A stretch of 9,546 bases of DNA from Turicibacter sp. (GCA_030531025.1 JAUMTV010000115.1:1-9546), one strand, 5' to 3'. Positions 1 through 6,310 are shown, counted from the first letter of the stretch. Numbers and translations: made by a program. The notes: generated by a model not told the origin, from the sequence alone.

Positions 1-16
1 TTAAATAAATCTTACT

Positions 17-143
17 ATATAAGTCCAGATAAGTTTTTTACATCGTAAAAAACTTTTATCTGGACTATAGTCTACCTATCACGGCACAACGATCAAACAT
101 TTAGTGTGTCGTGATAAATGTAGATTTTATTTCTGTTTATATA
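17..143 (+). repeat. Structured intergenic repeat, copy A
   Basis: First of three dispersed copies (others at 4424-4547 minus and 7720-7890 plus). It begins ATATAAGTCCAGATAAG and ends TTTCTGTTTATATA. Hairpin 1 pairs 22-32 with 56-66 and 33-41 with 45-53 around a 3-base loop, leaving only a 2-base bulge. It can be extended by 14-19 pairing with 66-71. Hairpin 2 pairs TCTAC (71-75) with GTAGA (120-124) and TATCACG (77-83) with CGTGATA (110-116), with further pairs inside. The hairpin 2 sequence differs from copies B and C but its architecture is the same. No coding capacity. A terminator follows directly. The family is not one I recognise. Confidence 0.8.
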
Positions 144-144
144 C

Positions 145-170
145 AGACACTCAATTGAGTGTCTTTTTTT
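145..170 (+). terminator. Rho-independent terminator after repeat A
   Basis: A 20-base perfect palindrome (145-164, AGACACTC stem around AATT) is followed by a run of T to 170. There is no T-run on the minus side, so it acts on plus-strand transcripts. It would end either a gene lying left of the window or a transcript of repeat A itself. The end of repeat A (TCTGT, 132-136) can pair with ACAGA (143-147), slightly overlapping the terminator stem. Confidence 0.8.
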
Positions 171-360
171 ATTAACCTGTTTTTATAAAAATACAATGTC
201 TTGGATGAAGTCTCTATTTATGAAGATTTTCAAAATCCTGTCATTTTACTAACTACATACGAATCCACATTTATTTATGCTGAACTACTGTTCCTCACGA
301 GATGCTAGCTTCTTTATTGTTAGACTCCATTAACTCACATGATTTCATCACAGGCTAAAT
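171..360. other. Gene-free spacer
   Basis: About 190 bases between the terminator of repeat A and the terminator of the HD/Cys operon. No open frame with a ribosome binding site was found. A 40-codon plus-strand open stretch (about 190-315) encodes a hydrophobic tail containing ILLTTYES. It vaguely resembles the C-terminal strand of sortases but lacks the TLxTC cysteine. I regard it as chance or, at best, a remnant. Confidence 0.4.
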
Positions 361-395
361 AAAAAAGCGTAAAATCCTTAATTCTACGCTTTTTG
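361..395 (-). terminator. Terminator of the HD / C_GCAxxG operon
   Basis: AAAAAGCGTA (362-371) pairs with TACGCTTTTT (385-394). Read on the minus strand, the hairpin ends in a T run (366-361). The upstream arm overlaps the last codons and stop of the preceding gene (stop at 384-386), so termination is immediate. Confidence 0.75.
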
Positions 396-800
396 TTTAC
401 GCCACTCTTCTAGTAAAGCAGCAGCATCTTCAACATATGAAGTACATAATTTTTCATGACGCTGATGATGCTGACATGTTAGCAGTTGATCACACATAAG
501 TGAACTATTTTTCATTTCAAATTGTTTTGCTAAATCATGAATATTTGCATAGCATGATTTTCTTGAATCATTTTGCGTTGTATCACCATCTGATGCAAAG
601 TAACTGGCTACCATAAACATTGCAGTGACGGCTCCACAAGTATGACGTAAGCCTCCCATCCCGCTTCCAAATCCTTCTGCTATTTTAAACGCTTGTGTTT
701 CATCCATGCCCATTAAATCATGATAGGCACATAAAACTGCTTGAGAGCAGTTATATCCTTTTTGATGATTGTGAATTGCTAGTTTAATACGTTTTTCCAT
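384..800 (-). CDS. C_GCAxxG_C_C family cysteine-rich protein
   Basis: Small protein of 138 residues matching the C_GCAxxG_C_C family, a widespread family in anaerobes with conserved cysteines thought to bind a metal or redox cofactor; its biochemical role is not established. Numbered from the upstream GTG, visible features are Cys19 in NCSQAV, Cys25, the glycine-rich GFGSGMGG loop (44-51), CGAVTA at 56-61, and Cys84, Cys104, Cys110 and Cys120. The last position of the usual CGAxxG box is alanine rather than glycine. Two start codons lie side by side, GTG at 803-801 and ATG at 800-798. The SD AGGAGA (814-809) is 5 bases from GTG and 8 from ATG, so ATG is preferred. This SD overlaps the stop codon of the upstream HD gene, so the two are likely translationally coupled in one operon. 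Confidence 0.8.
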   Translation of the reverse strand: MEKRIKLAIHNHQKGYNCSQAVLCAYHDLMGMDETQAFKIAEGFGSGMGGLRHTCGAVTAMFMVASYFASDGDTTQNDSRKSCYANIHDLAKQFEMKNSSLMCDQLLTCQHHQRHEKLCTSYVEDAAALLEEWRKQKA

Positions 801-812
801 CACTTTAATCTC

Positions 813-1304
813 CTAATTCAAATATAACTGATTTAAATAATTAAGCCCACTTGATGTTTTAAATATTTTGTCACGAATGGATTCAATTGACTTTCTTTCT
901 ACTTGATCTTCATCTATATTTACTAAAAAATCAGCTTCAACTAAAATCTGATAATCTAGCCCTTTAATATCGTCATACGTATGATGATGTGCAATCAGAT
1001 AACACACTCGCTCAATAAATACTTTATCATATCCTAAATGCTCAAGCATTTTTTTAGCAACTGCTGGCCCTTCAATTTGCTGATAATAACCTGAACTTGA
1101 TTGATACTTTTCTTCACTCACCTTAATTCCAATATCATGCACAACAGCCGTCACTTCTAATACTTCTTGCGTATATTCATCTAACTGTTCCATTTCTCCA
1201 ATACTTTTTGCATAACTATAAACTTTTAAAAAATGATTAATTCGTTTTATGTCTGGTGCAAAATATTCCATCATTTCATGAATGACATAGCCTACCTTTT
1301 TCAA
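813..1304 (-). CDS. HD-domain phosphohydrolase
   Basis: A 163-residue HD-superfamily protein, a metal-dependent phosphohydrolase fold, probably cytoplasmic. The metal-binding pattern is complete: His24 (in RINHFLKVY), His56-Asp57 (VVHDIG), the His106-108 cluster (AHHHTYDD) and Asp125 (EADFLVN). The substrate cannot be read from the sequence; nucleotides or signalling nucleotides are common for the family, but no extra sensory or synthetase domain is present. The start is TTG (1304-1302), supported by the G-run SD AAAAGGGGG seven bases upstream; the next ATG is ten codons in and would trim the N-terminal helix. It is the first gene of an operon with the C_GCAxxG protein, whose SD overlaps this stop codon. 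An extended -10 promoter lies at 1335-1343. Confidence 0.82.
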   Translation of the reverse strand: MKKVGYVIHEMMEYFAPDIKRINHFLKVYSYAKSIGEMEQLDEYTQEVLEVTAVVHDIGIKVSEEKYQSSSGYYQQIEGPAVAKKMLEHLGYDKVFIERVCYLIAHHHTYDDIKGLDYQILVEADFLVNIDEDQVERKSIESIRDKIFKTSSGLNYLNQLYLN

Positions 1305-1334
1305 CTTTATTCCCCCTTTTATTTTCTTACATCT

Positions 1335-1343
1335 ATTATAACA
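1335..1343 (-). promoter_or_regulatory. Extended -10 promoter of the HD operon
   Basis: Read on the minus strand, TGTTATAAT is an extended -10 (TGnTATAAT) about 30 bases before the TTG start. No good -35 hexamer is found at 16-18 bases. The surrounding GGGTTTTGTTATAATA nearly repeats the promoter before the PHP gene (7170-7178). Confidence 0.6.
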
Positions 1344-1385
1344 AAACCCATTTATAAAATAGGAACTGATTTTAATATTTCATAC

Positions 1386-1413
1386 AAAAAAAGCAGATAA
1401 ATCATTTATCTAC
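1386..1413 (-). terminator. Terminator of the rubrerythrin operon
   Basis: AGATAAA (1395-1401) pairs with TTTATCT (1405-1411) around TCA. On the minus strand this is followed by GC and seven T (1392-1386). The stem is AT-rich, so it may be leaky, but the T run and its position just after the stop codon at 1417 support it. Confidence 0.6.
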
Positions 1414-1416
1414 CTT

Positions 1417-1995
1417 CTAATAATTATGGCAAGGAAGTTGGAAATAACTTTGTGAATATCCACATACCGGACAATGATCAGGTGCTTCTTCTCCGTATAC
1501 ATGGTTTCCACAATTACGACAAATCCAAACAACCGGTTGATCCTTTTTAAAAACATGGTCTGTCTCAACATTTTGTAATAATTCTCTAAAGCGTTGCTCA
1601 TGATATCGTTCAATTCTAGCAACACCTTCAAATTCCTTTGCTAATTCTAAAGATCCTTCTTCTTTCGCTACTTCTGCAAATTTTGCATACATCTTAGCCC
1701 ACTCATGATGTTCAAAGATAGCTGCTAATTTTAACGCTTCTTCTGTATTTAAATTCCCACCATCCAAAATTCGAAGCCATATTTCATCATGAGCACGTTC
1801 ATTATCTGCGGTATCTAAGAAAAGATCTTCAATTTACTCATATCTATTGGCTCTAGCACTTTTCGCATAATAAGTATAACGTGCACGAGCTAACACTTCA
1901 TCTATTAAAGCTGCTTCAATATTTTTTTCAGATTGCGTTCCTTTTAATGCTTCTCGTAGTTTTTGATAATTAATATTTTTTATCTCTCTCTCCAT
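1417..1995 (-). pseudogene. Rubrerythrin paralogue with in-frame nonsense codon
   Basis: Reading from ATG (1995-1993; SD AAGGTG just upstream) gives one uninterrupted rubrerythrin frame of 192 codons except for TAA at codon 54 (1836-1834). The neighbouring copy has CAA (Gln) at the equivalent place, in YEQI. No frameshift is needed: a single C-to-T change on the coding strand explains it. Everything downstream is intact: the NERAH diiron motif, EHHEW, the IERYH ligand pair, and a rubredoxin-like end with two CxxCG knuckles (CRNCG and CPVCG). The C-terminal 40 residues nearly match the upstream paralogue, pointing to tandem duplication. The stop removes most of the four-helix bundle and the rubredoxin domain. 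A sequencing error is possible. A TTG at 1767 could reinitiate a C-terminal fragment but has no good SD. Confidence 0.85.
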
Positions 1996-2007
1996 GTCAT
2001 CACCTTC

Positions 2008-2574
2008 TTAGTAATTATGACAAGGTAATTCAAAAAATCCTTGCGGATAGCCACAGAACGGACAACGTTCAGGTGCCTCTTTTCCATATAATCGATTTCC
2101 ACAATTACGACATTCCCAAACCACCGGTTGATCTTTTTTAAACACTCTGTCTTCCTCTATATTTTTTGCTAATTCTGTATATCTAATTTGATGACTTCTC
2201 TCAATTTTTGCAGCTTGTTCGAATAATTTTGCTATATCATCAAATCCCTCTTCTTTAGCAATCTTTGCATAATCAGGGTACATACTCGTATATTCATGAG
2301 TTTCTCCACTAACAGCATCTTTTAAGTTAGTTAGCGTATCACCTAAGCCATCGTGCAAAATTTTATACCAAACTTCAGCATGCTCCTTTTCGTTATGTGC
2401 TGTTTCTTCAAAAATTTCAGCAATTTGTTCATACTCCTCTTCTTTTGCTATATCTGAAAACATTCGGTATTTAGTATGTGCTTGTGACTCTCCAACAAAT
2501 GCATTTTTTAAATTCTTCTCAGTTTCGCTTCCTTTTAAATTTGCTTTTGTTTCCTCGGAAAGAAATGATGCCAT
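2008..2574 (-). CDS. Rubrerythrin
   Basis: Complete 188-residue rubrerythrin, a cytoplasmic non-haem iron peroxidase that reduces hydrogen peroxide to water and protects anaerobes from oxidative stress. The N-terminal four-helix domain carries the diiron ligands in the usual order: Glu29 (VGES), Glu62 and His65 (NEKEH), Glu91 and Glu94 (GETHE), Glu125 and His128 (IERSH). The C-terminal rubredoxin-like domain has Cys155/Cys158 and Cys171/Cys174 for the Fe(Cys)4 site. The ATG at 2574 is preceded by the strong SD AAGGAGAGG. It is the first gene of a minus-strand pair: the broken paralogue starts 12 bases after this stop. Its promoter overlaps that of the divergent padR operon. PerR control is common for this family, but I see no convincing PerR box. 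Confidence 0.95.
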   Translation of the reverse strand: MASFLSEETKANLKGSETEKNLKNAFVGESQAHTKYRMFSDIAKEEEYEQIAEIFEETAHNEKEHAEVWYKILHDGLGDTLTNLKDAVSGETHEYTSMYPDYAKIAKEEGFDDIAKLFEQAAKIERSHQIRYTELAKNIEEDRVFKKDQPVVWECRNCGNRLYGKEAPERCPFCGYPQGFFELPCHNY

Positions 2575-2639
2575 CGTTACCTCTCCTTTTAATTAATAAT
2601 TCATTCTTAATATATATATGATTATTACCTAATTTTGCC

Positions 2640-2668
2640 ATACTATAGTTTACACTTTTTAAAAACAA
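2640..2668 (-). promoter_or_regulatory. Candidate rubrerythrin promoter
   Basis: On the minus strand, TTGTTT (2668-2663) and TAGTAT (2645-2640) are separated by 17 bases; a second reading uses TATAGT (2647-2642) as -10. This predicts a leader of about 55-60 bases. The site lies inside the divergent padR promoter, so the two promoters should compete for polymerase. Confidence 0.5.
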
Positions 2669-2677
2669 TGATATATT
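2649..2677 (+). promoter_or_regulatory. padR operon promoter
   Basis: TTTACA (2649-2654), a 17-base spacer and TATATT (2672-2677) form a good sigma-A-type promoter. The -10 overlaps the left arm of the palindrome at 2674-2698, the layout expected for autorepression. Confidence 0.7.
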
Positions 2678-2698
2678 GATATTAGATATATATCAATA
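2674..2698. promoter_or_regulatory. Probable PadR operator palindrome
   Basis: Perfect 9-base inverted repeat, TATTGATAT (2674-2682) and ATATCAATA (2690-2698), with a 7-base spacer. It covers the padR -10 and expected start point, and lies 5 bases upstream of the candidate rubrerythrin -35. PadR-family repressors commonly bind such sites in their own promoters; assignment to this PadR is inferred from position and symmetry. Confidence 0.65.
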
Positions 2699-2718
2699 AT
2701 CGATATAAGGAGGATTTA

Positions 2719-3039
2719 ATGGCAAGACAATCACTCAAAACATTGACCGAACCAATGTATTATATTTTGCTAAGTCTCATCACTCCACGTCATGGATATG
2801 CAATTATGCAATATGTTCAAGAATTAACGGAAGGACGAGTGAAAGTTGGGGCAGGAACACTCTATACCTTACTATCACGATTTGAAAAAGAGAATCTCAT
2901 CAAAGCTTTATCACCAGTTGATGGGAAAAAACCATATCAACTCACAGAAGACGGAATTAATTTATTAAAAAAAGAACACCTACGACTCACACAACAAGTC
3001 CAAGATGGAACAAAAGAATTGAACAAACACTTTCAATAA
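2719..3039 (+). CDS. PadR-family transcriptional regulator
   Basis: A 106-residue winged-helix protein of the PadR family, cytoplasmic and usually a dimeric repressor of its own operon. The signature region is clear: HGYAIMQYVQELTEGR in the second and third helices, then VGAGTLYTLLSRFEKENLI as the recognition helix leading into the wing (DGKKPYQLTEDG). A single C-terminal helix follows, so it is the short type without a large effector domain. SD AAGGAGG (2707-2713) lies 5 bases before the ATG. It is the first gene of a three-gene operon with a DUF2812 membrane protein and another membrane protein; this pairing is common in Bacillota. The palindrome at 2674-2698 is its likely operator. The inducing signal is unknown; membrane or envelope stress is often suggested for such operons. 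Confidence 0.9.
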   Translation: MARQSLKTLTEPMYYILLSLITPRHGYAIMQYVQELTEGRVKVGAGTLYTLLSRFEKENLIKALSPVDGKKPYQLTEDGINLLKKEHLRLTQQVQDGTKELNKHFQ

Positions 3040-3086
3040 GTTAGTTAAATTAACTAGACAATCAAAGGATATGTAGGAGGCGTTTT

Positions 3087-3647
3087 ATGATTAGAAATAC
3101 ACGTTATTTAGCTATAGGTTCTCATATTGATGCAGATACTCGTTATTTAAACCAAAAACTCGAAACAATGGCCAAGGAAGGTTGGAAATTGACTAACGTT
3201 AATGCTTTCTTAACCTTCAAGCGTTGTAAACCTGAAGATTTAAAATTTGAGATTGATTATTTAGATACTAATATGGCCTTAACATCAAATGAAGATCCAA
3301 CTGTAATAAATTATATCCAACTCTGCGAAGAATCCGGCTGGGACTATAGAGGAAACCACGGGCCACTTTTTATTTTTAGCGCTCCTAAAGATAAAGAGGT
3401 GACACCACTTCAAACAGATAAAGAATTGATGCATCAAATCATCACTTCAAGTATTATTAAAAACAATTTATATTTTTTAGTTTTTCCTATCTTATTTTTA
3501 TTTAATAATGGATTAACCTTTGACTTATTTAAACTAACTAGTTATTCCTCAACTATAATGGTTATTGTTAGTTGGATTTTATTTATTGGATATTTAACGT
3601 ATAGTCTTTTAAATATTGTACAAATTTTTATCTTAAAGGCTTTTTGA
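3087..3647 (+). CDS. DUF2812 domain membrane protein
   Basis: A 186-residue protein with an N-terminal DUF2812 domain of unknown function (about 1-100), usually encoded next to PadR regulators. Typical elements are LETMAKEGWKL (25-35), the FEIDYLDT strand and the CEESGWDYRG...LFIFSA stretch (80-99). Two hydrophobic segments follow (about 126-141 and 153-181), placing the DUF2812 part at the membrane, probably on the cytoplasmic side. SD AGGAGG (3075-3080) lies 6 bases before the ATG, and 47 bases separate it from padR. Its stop TGA overlaps the TTG start of the next gene, so the two are translationally coupled. It is probably repressed by the PadR protein encoded upstream. Confidence 0.85.
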   Translation: MIRNTRYLAIGSHIDADTRYLNQKLETMAKEGWKLTNVNAFLTFKRCKPEDLKFEIDYLDTNMALTSNEDPTVINYIQLCEESGWDYRGNHGPLFIFSAPKDKEVTPLQTDKELMHQIITSSIIKNNLYFLVFPILFLFNNGLTFDLFKLTSYSSTIMVIVSWILFIGYLTYSLLNIVQIFILKAF

Positions 3648-4372
3648 AGGCAAATGTCTTTCAACTCATTCCTTCTTTAAGTCGAAAAACATTTCATATG
3701 ACGATGGCCCTTGCCATTTTCATGTTCATCATATTTTCCTCTTTCCTTCTTATTGAAGGAGCAACATTTTCTTTAGCACGTAGCCTTCTTTTTGGCTTAC
3801 TCATTCTCGGTGTATGCGCTTACCTATCACATGGAATTATTCAAAATAAATCATCTAATCGACTAAAGAAAATAATACTACTTAATATTCTCTGTCTTCT
3901 TGCCACATGTGGTATGACTTTGGGAATGAGCATGATGATCTCTTCTACACCTATTACTACTCAATCTAACCTTCATTTACAATATCCTGTTCTAAATACT
4001 CCTCCGCTACAGCTAATTCAATCCCGCGAGATTTATGTAGAACGTCGCTCTAGCTTCGTTTTTTCAGATTATCTTGCTGTGAATGACGGTCATCTTCATT
4101 TTGATTACTATCAACTAAGAAAAACTCCATTTCATGATCAAATCATTGAGAAAATTATAGAAGATGTCTCAACAGGATACCAATATCTCAAGCCGAGTCA
4201 AAACCAACCATTTTTGTATGAAATTTACAGCTACAATTCAAACGAATTGAAAGGATACATTTTATCTGATGATCATCATGTACTTGTCTTCACTGCTGAA
4301 GCAGAAGATGTCAATCAACCAGAAATCCAAGAGACTGTCATCACCTTATTTAAACAGCTTGCTAATGAATAG
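3644..4372 (+). CDS. Membrane protein of the PadR/DUF2812 operon
   Basis: A 242-residue protein I cannot assign to a named family. Three hydrophobic helices are visible (about 19-37, 47-66 and 75-98). They are followed by a soluble region of about 140 residues with mixed polar composition and no cysteines, catalytic motif or repeats that I recognise; topology probably puts this part outside the cell. The start is TTG (3644-3646), sharing bases with the preceding TGA stop, with AAAGG (3635-3639) as SD. This overlap suggests fixed stoichiometry with the DUF2812 protein, and the two may form one membrane complex. No clear terminator follows; repeat copy B begins about 50 bases downstream. Confidence 0.75.
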   Translation: MKANVFQLIPSLSRKTFHMTMALAIFMFIIFSSFLLIEGATFSLARSLLFGLLILGVCAYLSHGIIQNKSSNRLKKIILLNILCLLATCGMTLGMSMMISSTPITTQSNLHLQYPVLNTPPLQLIQSREIYVERRSSFVFSDYLAVNDGHLHFDYYQLRKTPFHDQIIEKIIEDVSTGYQYLKPSQNQPFLYEIYSYNSNELKGYILSDDHHVLVFTAEAEDVNQPEIQETVITLFKQLANE

Positions 4373-4423
4373 AGTGTGCTATAAAAAACTTTTCACTTTG
4401 ATTTTGATAACGAATAACATCTT

Positions 4424-4547
4424 TATAGAAACAGAAATGTATTTCATCATTCTATATCAGCCTTAGTTGATAAATTGCTTTAGGACTAAGATAGACTATA
4501 GTCCAGATAAAAGTTTTTATAGGTGAAAAACTTATCTGGACTTATAT
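4424..4547 (-). repeat. Structured intergenic repeat, copy B
   Basis: A 124-base copy in minus orientation. Hairpin 1 pairs 4500-4510 with the arm ending at 4542, plus an inner A/T stem. Hairpin 2 pairs TCTAT (4451-4455) with ATAGA (4491-4495) and CTTAGT (4462-4467) with ACTAAG (4485-4490). By eye it differs from copy C at about 16 of 124 aligned positions, mostly in the loops. Its 3' end faces the end of the padR operon at 4372. Confidence 0.8.
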
Positions 4548-4606
4548 TGTTTATAGCTAAGACATAGTATTTAATAGAAGAATTAGTAAAGGGGGCTAAG
4601 CTTCTT

Positions 4607-4777
4607 ATGAATTCTCATCAAATAAGCTATCTATTGAGTTTACTTATTGGATTTTTAATTTTTTTCTTTAGTTTATTATTTGTTAGTTATTATGATTTAC
4701 TTGCAATTCCTAGTATCATTGGAATCTTCATGATGTCCTATTCATTAATGAAGTACTTAAACTCAAAACACGATTAA
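4607..4777 (+). CDS. Small two-helix membrane protein
   Basis: A 56-residue hypothetical protein. After a short polar start (MNSHQIS), two hydrophobic segments (about 8-27 and 31-48) flank a SYYD turn. The tail ends YLNSKHD, so both ends may lie on the same side of the membrane. The SD-like AAAGGGGG (4588-4595) is 11 bases before the ATG, rather far but of the same G-run type used by confirmed genes here. A weak promoter (TTGTTT 4547-4552, 17 bases, TTTAAT 4570-4575) begins right at the edge of repeat B. The bidirectional terminator at 4801 follows. No function can be assigned; size and hydrophobicity would fit a small regulatory membrane peptide, but this is speculation. Confidence 0.6.
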   Translation: MNSHQISYLLSLLIGFLIFFFSLLFVSYYDLLAIPSIIGIFMMSYSLMKYLNSKHD

Positions 4778-4800
4778 TTGAGTTCCTTTCCTATAAGCAT

Positions 4801-4831
4801 AAAAAAGCTACCTGTTTAACAGGTAGCTTTT
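4801..4831. terminator. Bidirectional terminator
   Basis: GCTACCTGTT and AACAGGTAGC (4807-4827) form a near-perfect hairpin flanked by A6 on the left and T4 on the right. On the minus strand it ends the MalE-like gene with six T. On the plus strand it can end the small membrane protein transcript. Confidence 0.9.
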
Positions 4832-4849
4832 CAATCAGTGTGTCAGTCA

Positions 4850-6157
4850 TTATTGTGCTAATTCTAACGCTGCATTATAATCAGCTAATGCTTTTTCGGC
4901 AGCTTCTTCTGGAGTTGATAATCCTTCCCAAACTGAACGATACATTGTTTCAGCTGCTCCCCAGTAGTTAGACATTTCAGGTAAGATTGGCATTGGTTGT
5001 GCATATTGTGCTTGTTCTAAAACACCTAATACATATGGATCTTCACTAACTCCATCAATAGTTGTTGCATCTTTTAATGCTGGAATTGATCCTTTAATAT
5101 CATACATTACTTGTAATCCTTCTTTAGATCCTAAGAATTCTAAAACTTGTTTAGCTTCTGCTGGATGCTCTGTGTGTGAACTAATACATGCAATAATATT
5201 TCCTGAGAATGTTTCAGGTTGAACATCATTAATCGTTGGAATAGTTGTGATTCCCCACTCAAATCCTACATCTTGTGTTGTCACTTCTTGGATTGACCAA
5301 GGTCCAGTAATAATATAAGGTACATTTCCTTTAGCAAATTCAACTTCAACTGAATCCCAATTTAAGTCTGCATATGGTACATTTAAATATTCTTTCATTG
5401 ATTGATAGTATGTTAATCCATCAACAACACCTTGTGAGTTTAAGTTTACTTGTGATGCATCATCATGATTTGGACCATATAATTCAAATCCACCTGCCGT
5501 TAAAAATAATTGCATTGTATATGAATTTCCAGCTTCAAAACGCATTAAGAATTTATTAGCTGCTGCATCATTATACTGTGCTGCTTGTTCTTTAATTTCT
5601 TCAAAAGATTTAGCAACTTCGAATCCATTCTCTTCTAATAATGTTTTATTGTAGAATAAAGCAACTGTTTCTGTTGATAATGGCATTCCGTAATAAATGT
5701 TATCTACTTTTACTGTTCCAACTGATCCCTCTAAGAAACGTTCTTCGATATCCGCCCCGATTTCTGAACCTAATGGCAATAACATTTGTCCATTAATCGC
5801 ACTACTCATATTATCATGAGGAATGATGAAAACATCTGCCCCAAGTCCTGCCGGTCCATCTAACTCTAACTTACTTAAAGCATCAACTGACCCGACCTTC
5901 TCAAAAACAATATCGATGTTAGGTAAAGCCGCTTCGAGTGCTTCTTCCATTGCTACTCCATAATCATCATTGTCTAACCATAATTTAATTTCAACTTTAT
6001 CACCACTTGTTGATCCATTTGAATCAGATGTTTGTGACCCTTGTTCTGATGAATTCAGTGTAGGTGCCGATGATTCATTTCCTCCATCATTTCCGCACGC
6101 TACAAGTCCTGCTAAAGATAAAGAAGCGATTAAACCCATTGATAATATTTTTTTCAT
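4850..6157 (-). CDS. Maltose/maltodextrin-binding lipoprotein (MalE-like)
   Basis: A 435-residue family 1 extracellular solute-binding protein that captures sugars for an ABC importer. The lipoprotein signal MKKILSMGLIASLSLAG ends in lipobox LVAC with Cys21 as lipidation site. A Ser/Gly/Asn-rich linker to about residue 53 tethers the mature domain. MalE features appear in order: VEIKLWLDNDDYG, a GPAGLGADVFIIPHD strand, PLSTETVALFYNKTLL, PYIITGPWSIQ and the aromatic QPMPILPEMSNYW hinge near the C-terminus. Maltodextrin is therefore the likely ligand, though the exact glycan is not provable. The ATG is preceded by GGGGGG (6169-6164), six bases away. It is monocistronic: its own promoter (6199-6227) and the terminator at 4801 bracket it, and no malF/malG/ATPase genes are nearby. 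Two cre-like sites upstream suggest carbon-catabolite control. Confidence 0.85.
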   Translation of the reverse strand: MKKILSMGLIASLSLAGLVACGNDGGNESSAPTLNSSEQGSQTSDSNGSTSGDKVEIKLWLDNDDYGVAMEEALEAALPNIDIVFEKVGSVDALSKLELDGPAGLGADVFIIPHDNMSSAINGQMLLPLGSEIGADIEERFLEGSVGTVKVDNIYYGMPLSTETVALFYNKTLLEENGFEVAKSFEEIKEQAAQYNDAAANKFLMRFEAGNSYTMQLFLTAGGFELYGPNHDDASQVNLNSQGVVDGLTYYQSMKEYLNVPYADLNWDSVEVEFAKGNVPYIITGPWSIQEVTTQDVGFEWGITTIPTINDVQPETFSGNIIACISSHTEHPAEAKQVLEFLGSKEGLQVMYDIKGSIPALKDATTIDGVSEDPYVLGVLEQAQYAQPMPILPEMSNYWGAAETMYRSVWEGLSTPEEAAEKALADYNAALELAQ

Positions 6158-6198
6158 TTTTTGCCCCCCGATAAATTTATTAGCTATTTACAGTAGAT

Positions 6199-6227
6199 AA
6201 TATACCACTAAAAGCGCATACATTCAA
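6199..6227 (-). promoter_or_regulatory. Promoter of the MalE-like gene
   Basis: On the minus strand, TTGAAT (6227-6222), a 17-base spacer and TATATT (6204-6199) form a good sigma-A-type promoter. This predicts a start point near 6192 and a leader of about 35 bases. Confidence 0.75.
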
Positions 6228-6243
6228 TAAAATCGCCAAGTTA

Positions 6244-6257
6244 TGACACCGGTTACA
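6244..6257 (-). promoter_or_regulatory. cre-like site, promoter-proximal
   Basis: TGTAACCGGTGTCA on the minus strand matches the CcpA consensus TGWAANCGNTNWCA at every position. Its centre is about 58 bases upstream of the predicted start point, upstream of the -35. CcpA sites so placed activate, as at Bacillus subtilis ackA, whereas sites overlapping a promoter repress. A MalR-type LacI-family regulator could also use this sequence. Confidence 0.65.
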
Positions 6258-6264
6258 ATTCTTA

Positions 6265-6278
6265 AGATATCGGTTACA
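6265..6278 (-). promoter_or_regulatory. cre-like site, distal
   Basis: TGTAACCGATATCT matches the same consensus at 13 of 14 positions (last base differs). It repeats the proximal site in the same orientation exactly 21 bp away, two helical turns, so both would lie on one face of the DNA. It directly abuts the PHP gene terminator. Confidence 0.5.
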
Positions 6279-6310
6279 CAAAAAAAGGTGAAGAAAATCT
6301 TCACCTTTTT
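6279..6310 (-). terminator. Terminator of the PHP gene
   Basis: AAAAAGGTGAAGA (6282-6294) pairs with TCTTCACCTTTTT (6298-6310) around AAA, a 13-base stem. On the minus strand it runs into a T-tract just after the stop codon at 6313. It isolates the PHP gene from the MalE-like gene. Confidence 0.85.

Noticed and set aside
190..315. Sortase C-terminal remnant
   Set aside because: The resemblance rests on a few residues (ILLTTYES), the catalytic cysteine is missing and no start is present.
1410..1631. Minus-strand 73-codon frame over the broken rubrerythrin
   Set aside because: It is out of frame with the rubrerythrin coding sequence, which is clearly the real one.
2590..2640. PerR box before the rubrerythrin gene
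   Set aside because: The best AT-rich inverted repeat (TTAAGAATGAATTATTAA) has an even-centred symmetry and only about half the positions of the PerR consensus match.
4373..4423. Terminator for the padR operon
   Set aside because: There is an A/T-rich stretch but no hairpin followed by a T-run; the operon end is not defined by sequence.
4269..4466. Plus-strand frame running into repeat B
   Set aside because: It overlaps the end of the third padR-operon gene in another frame and its tail is repeat sequence; no SD.
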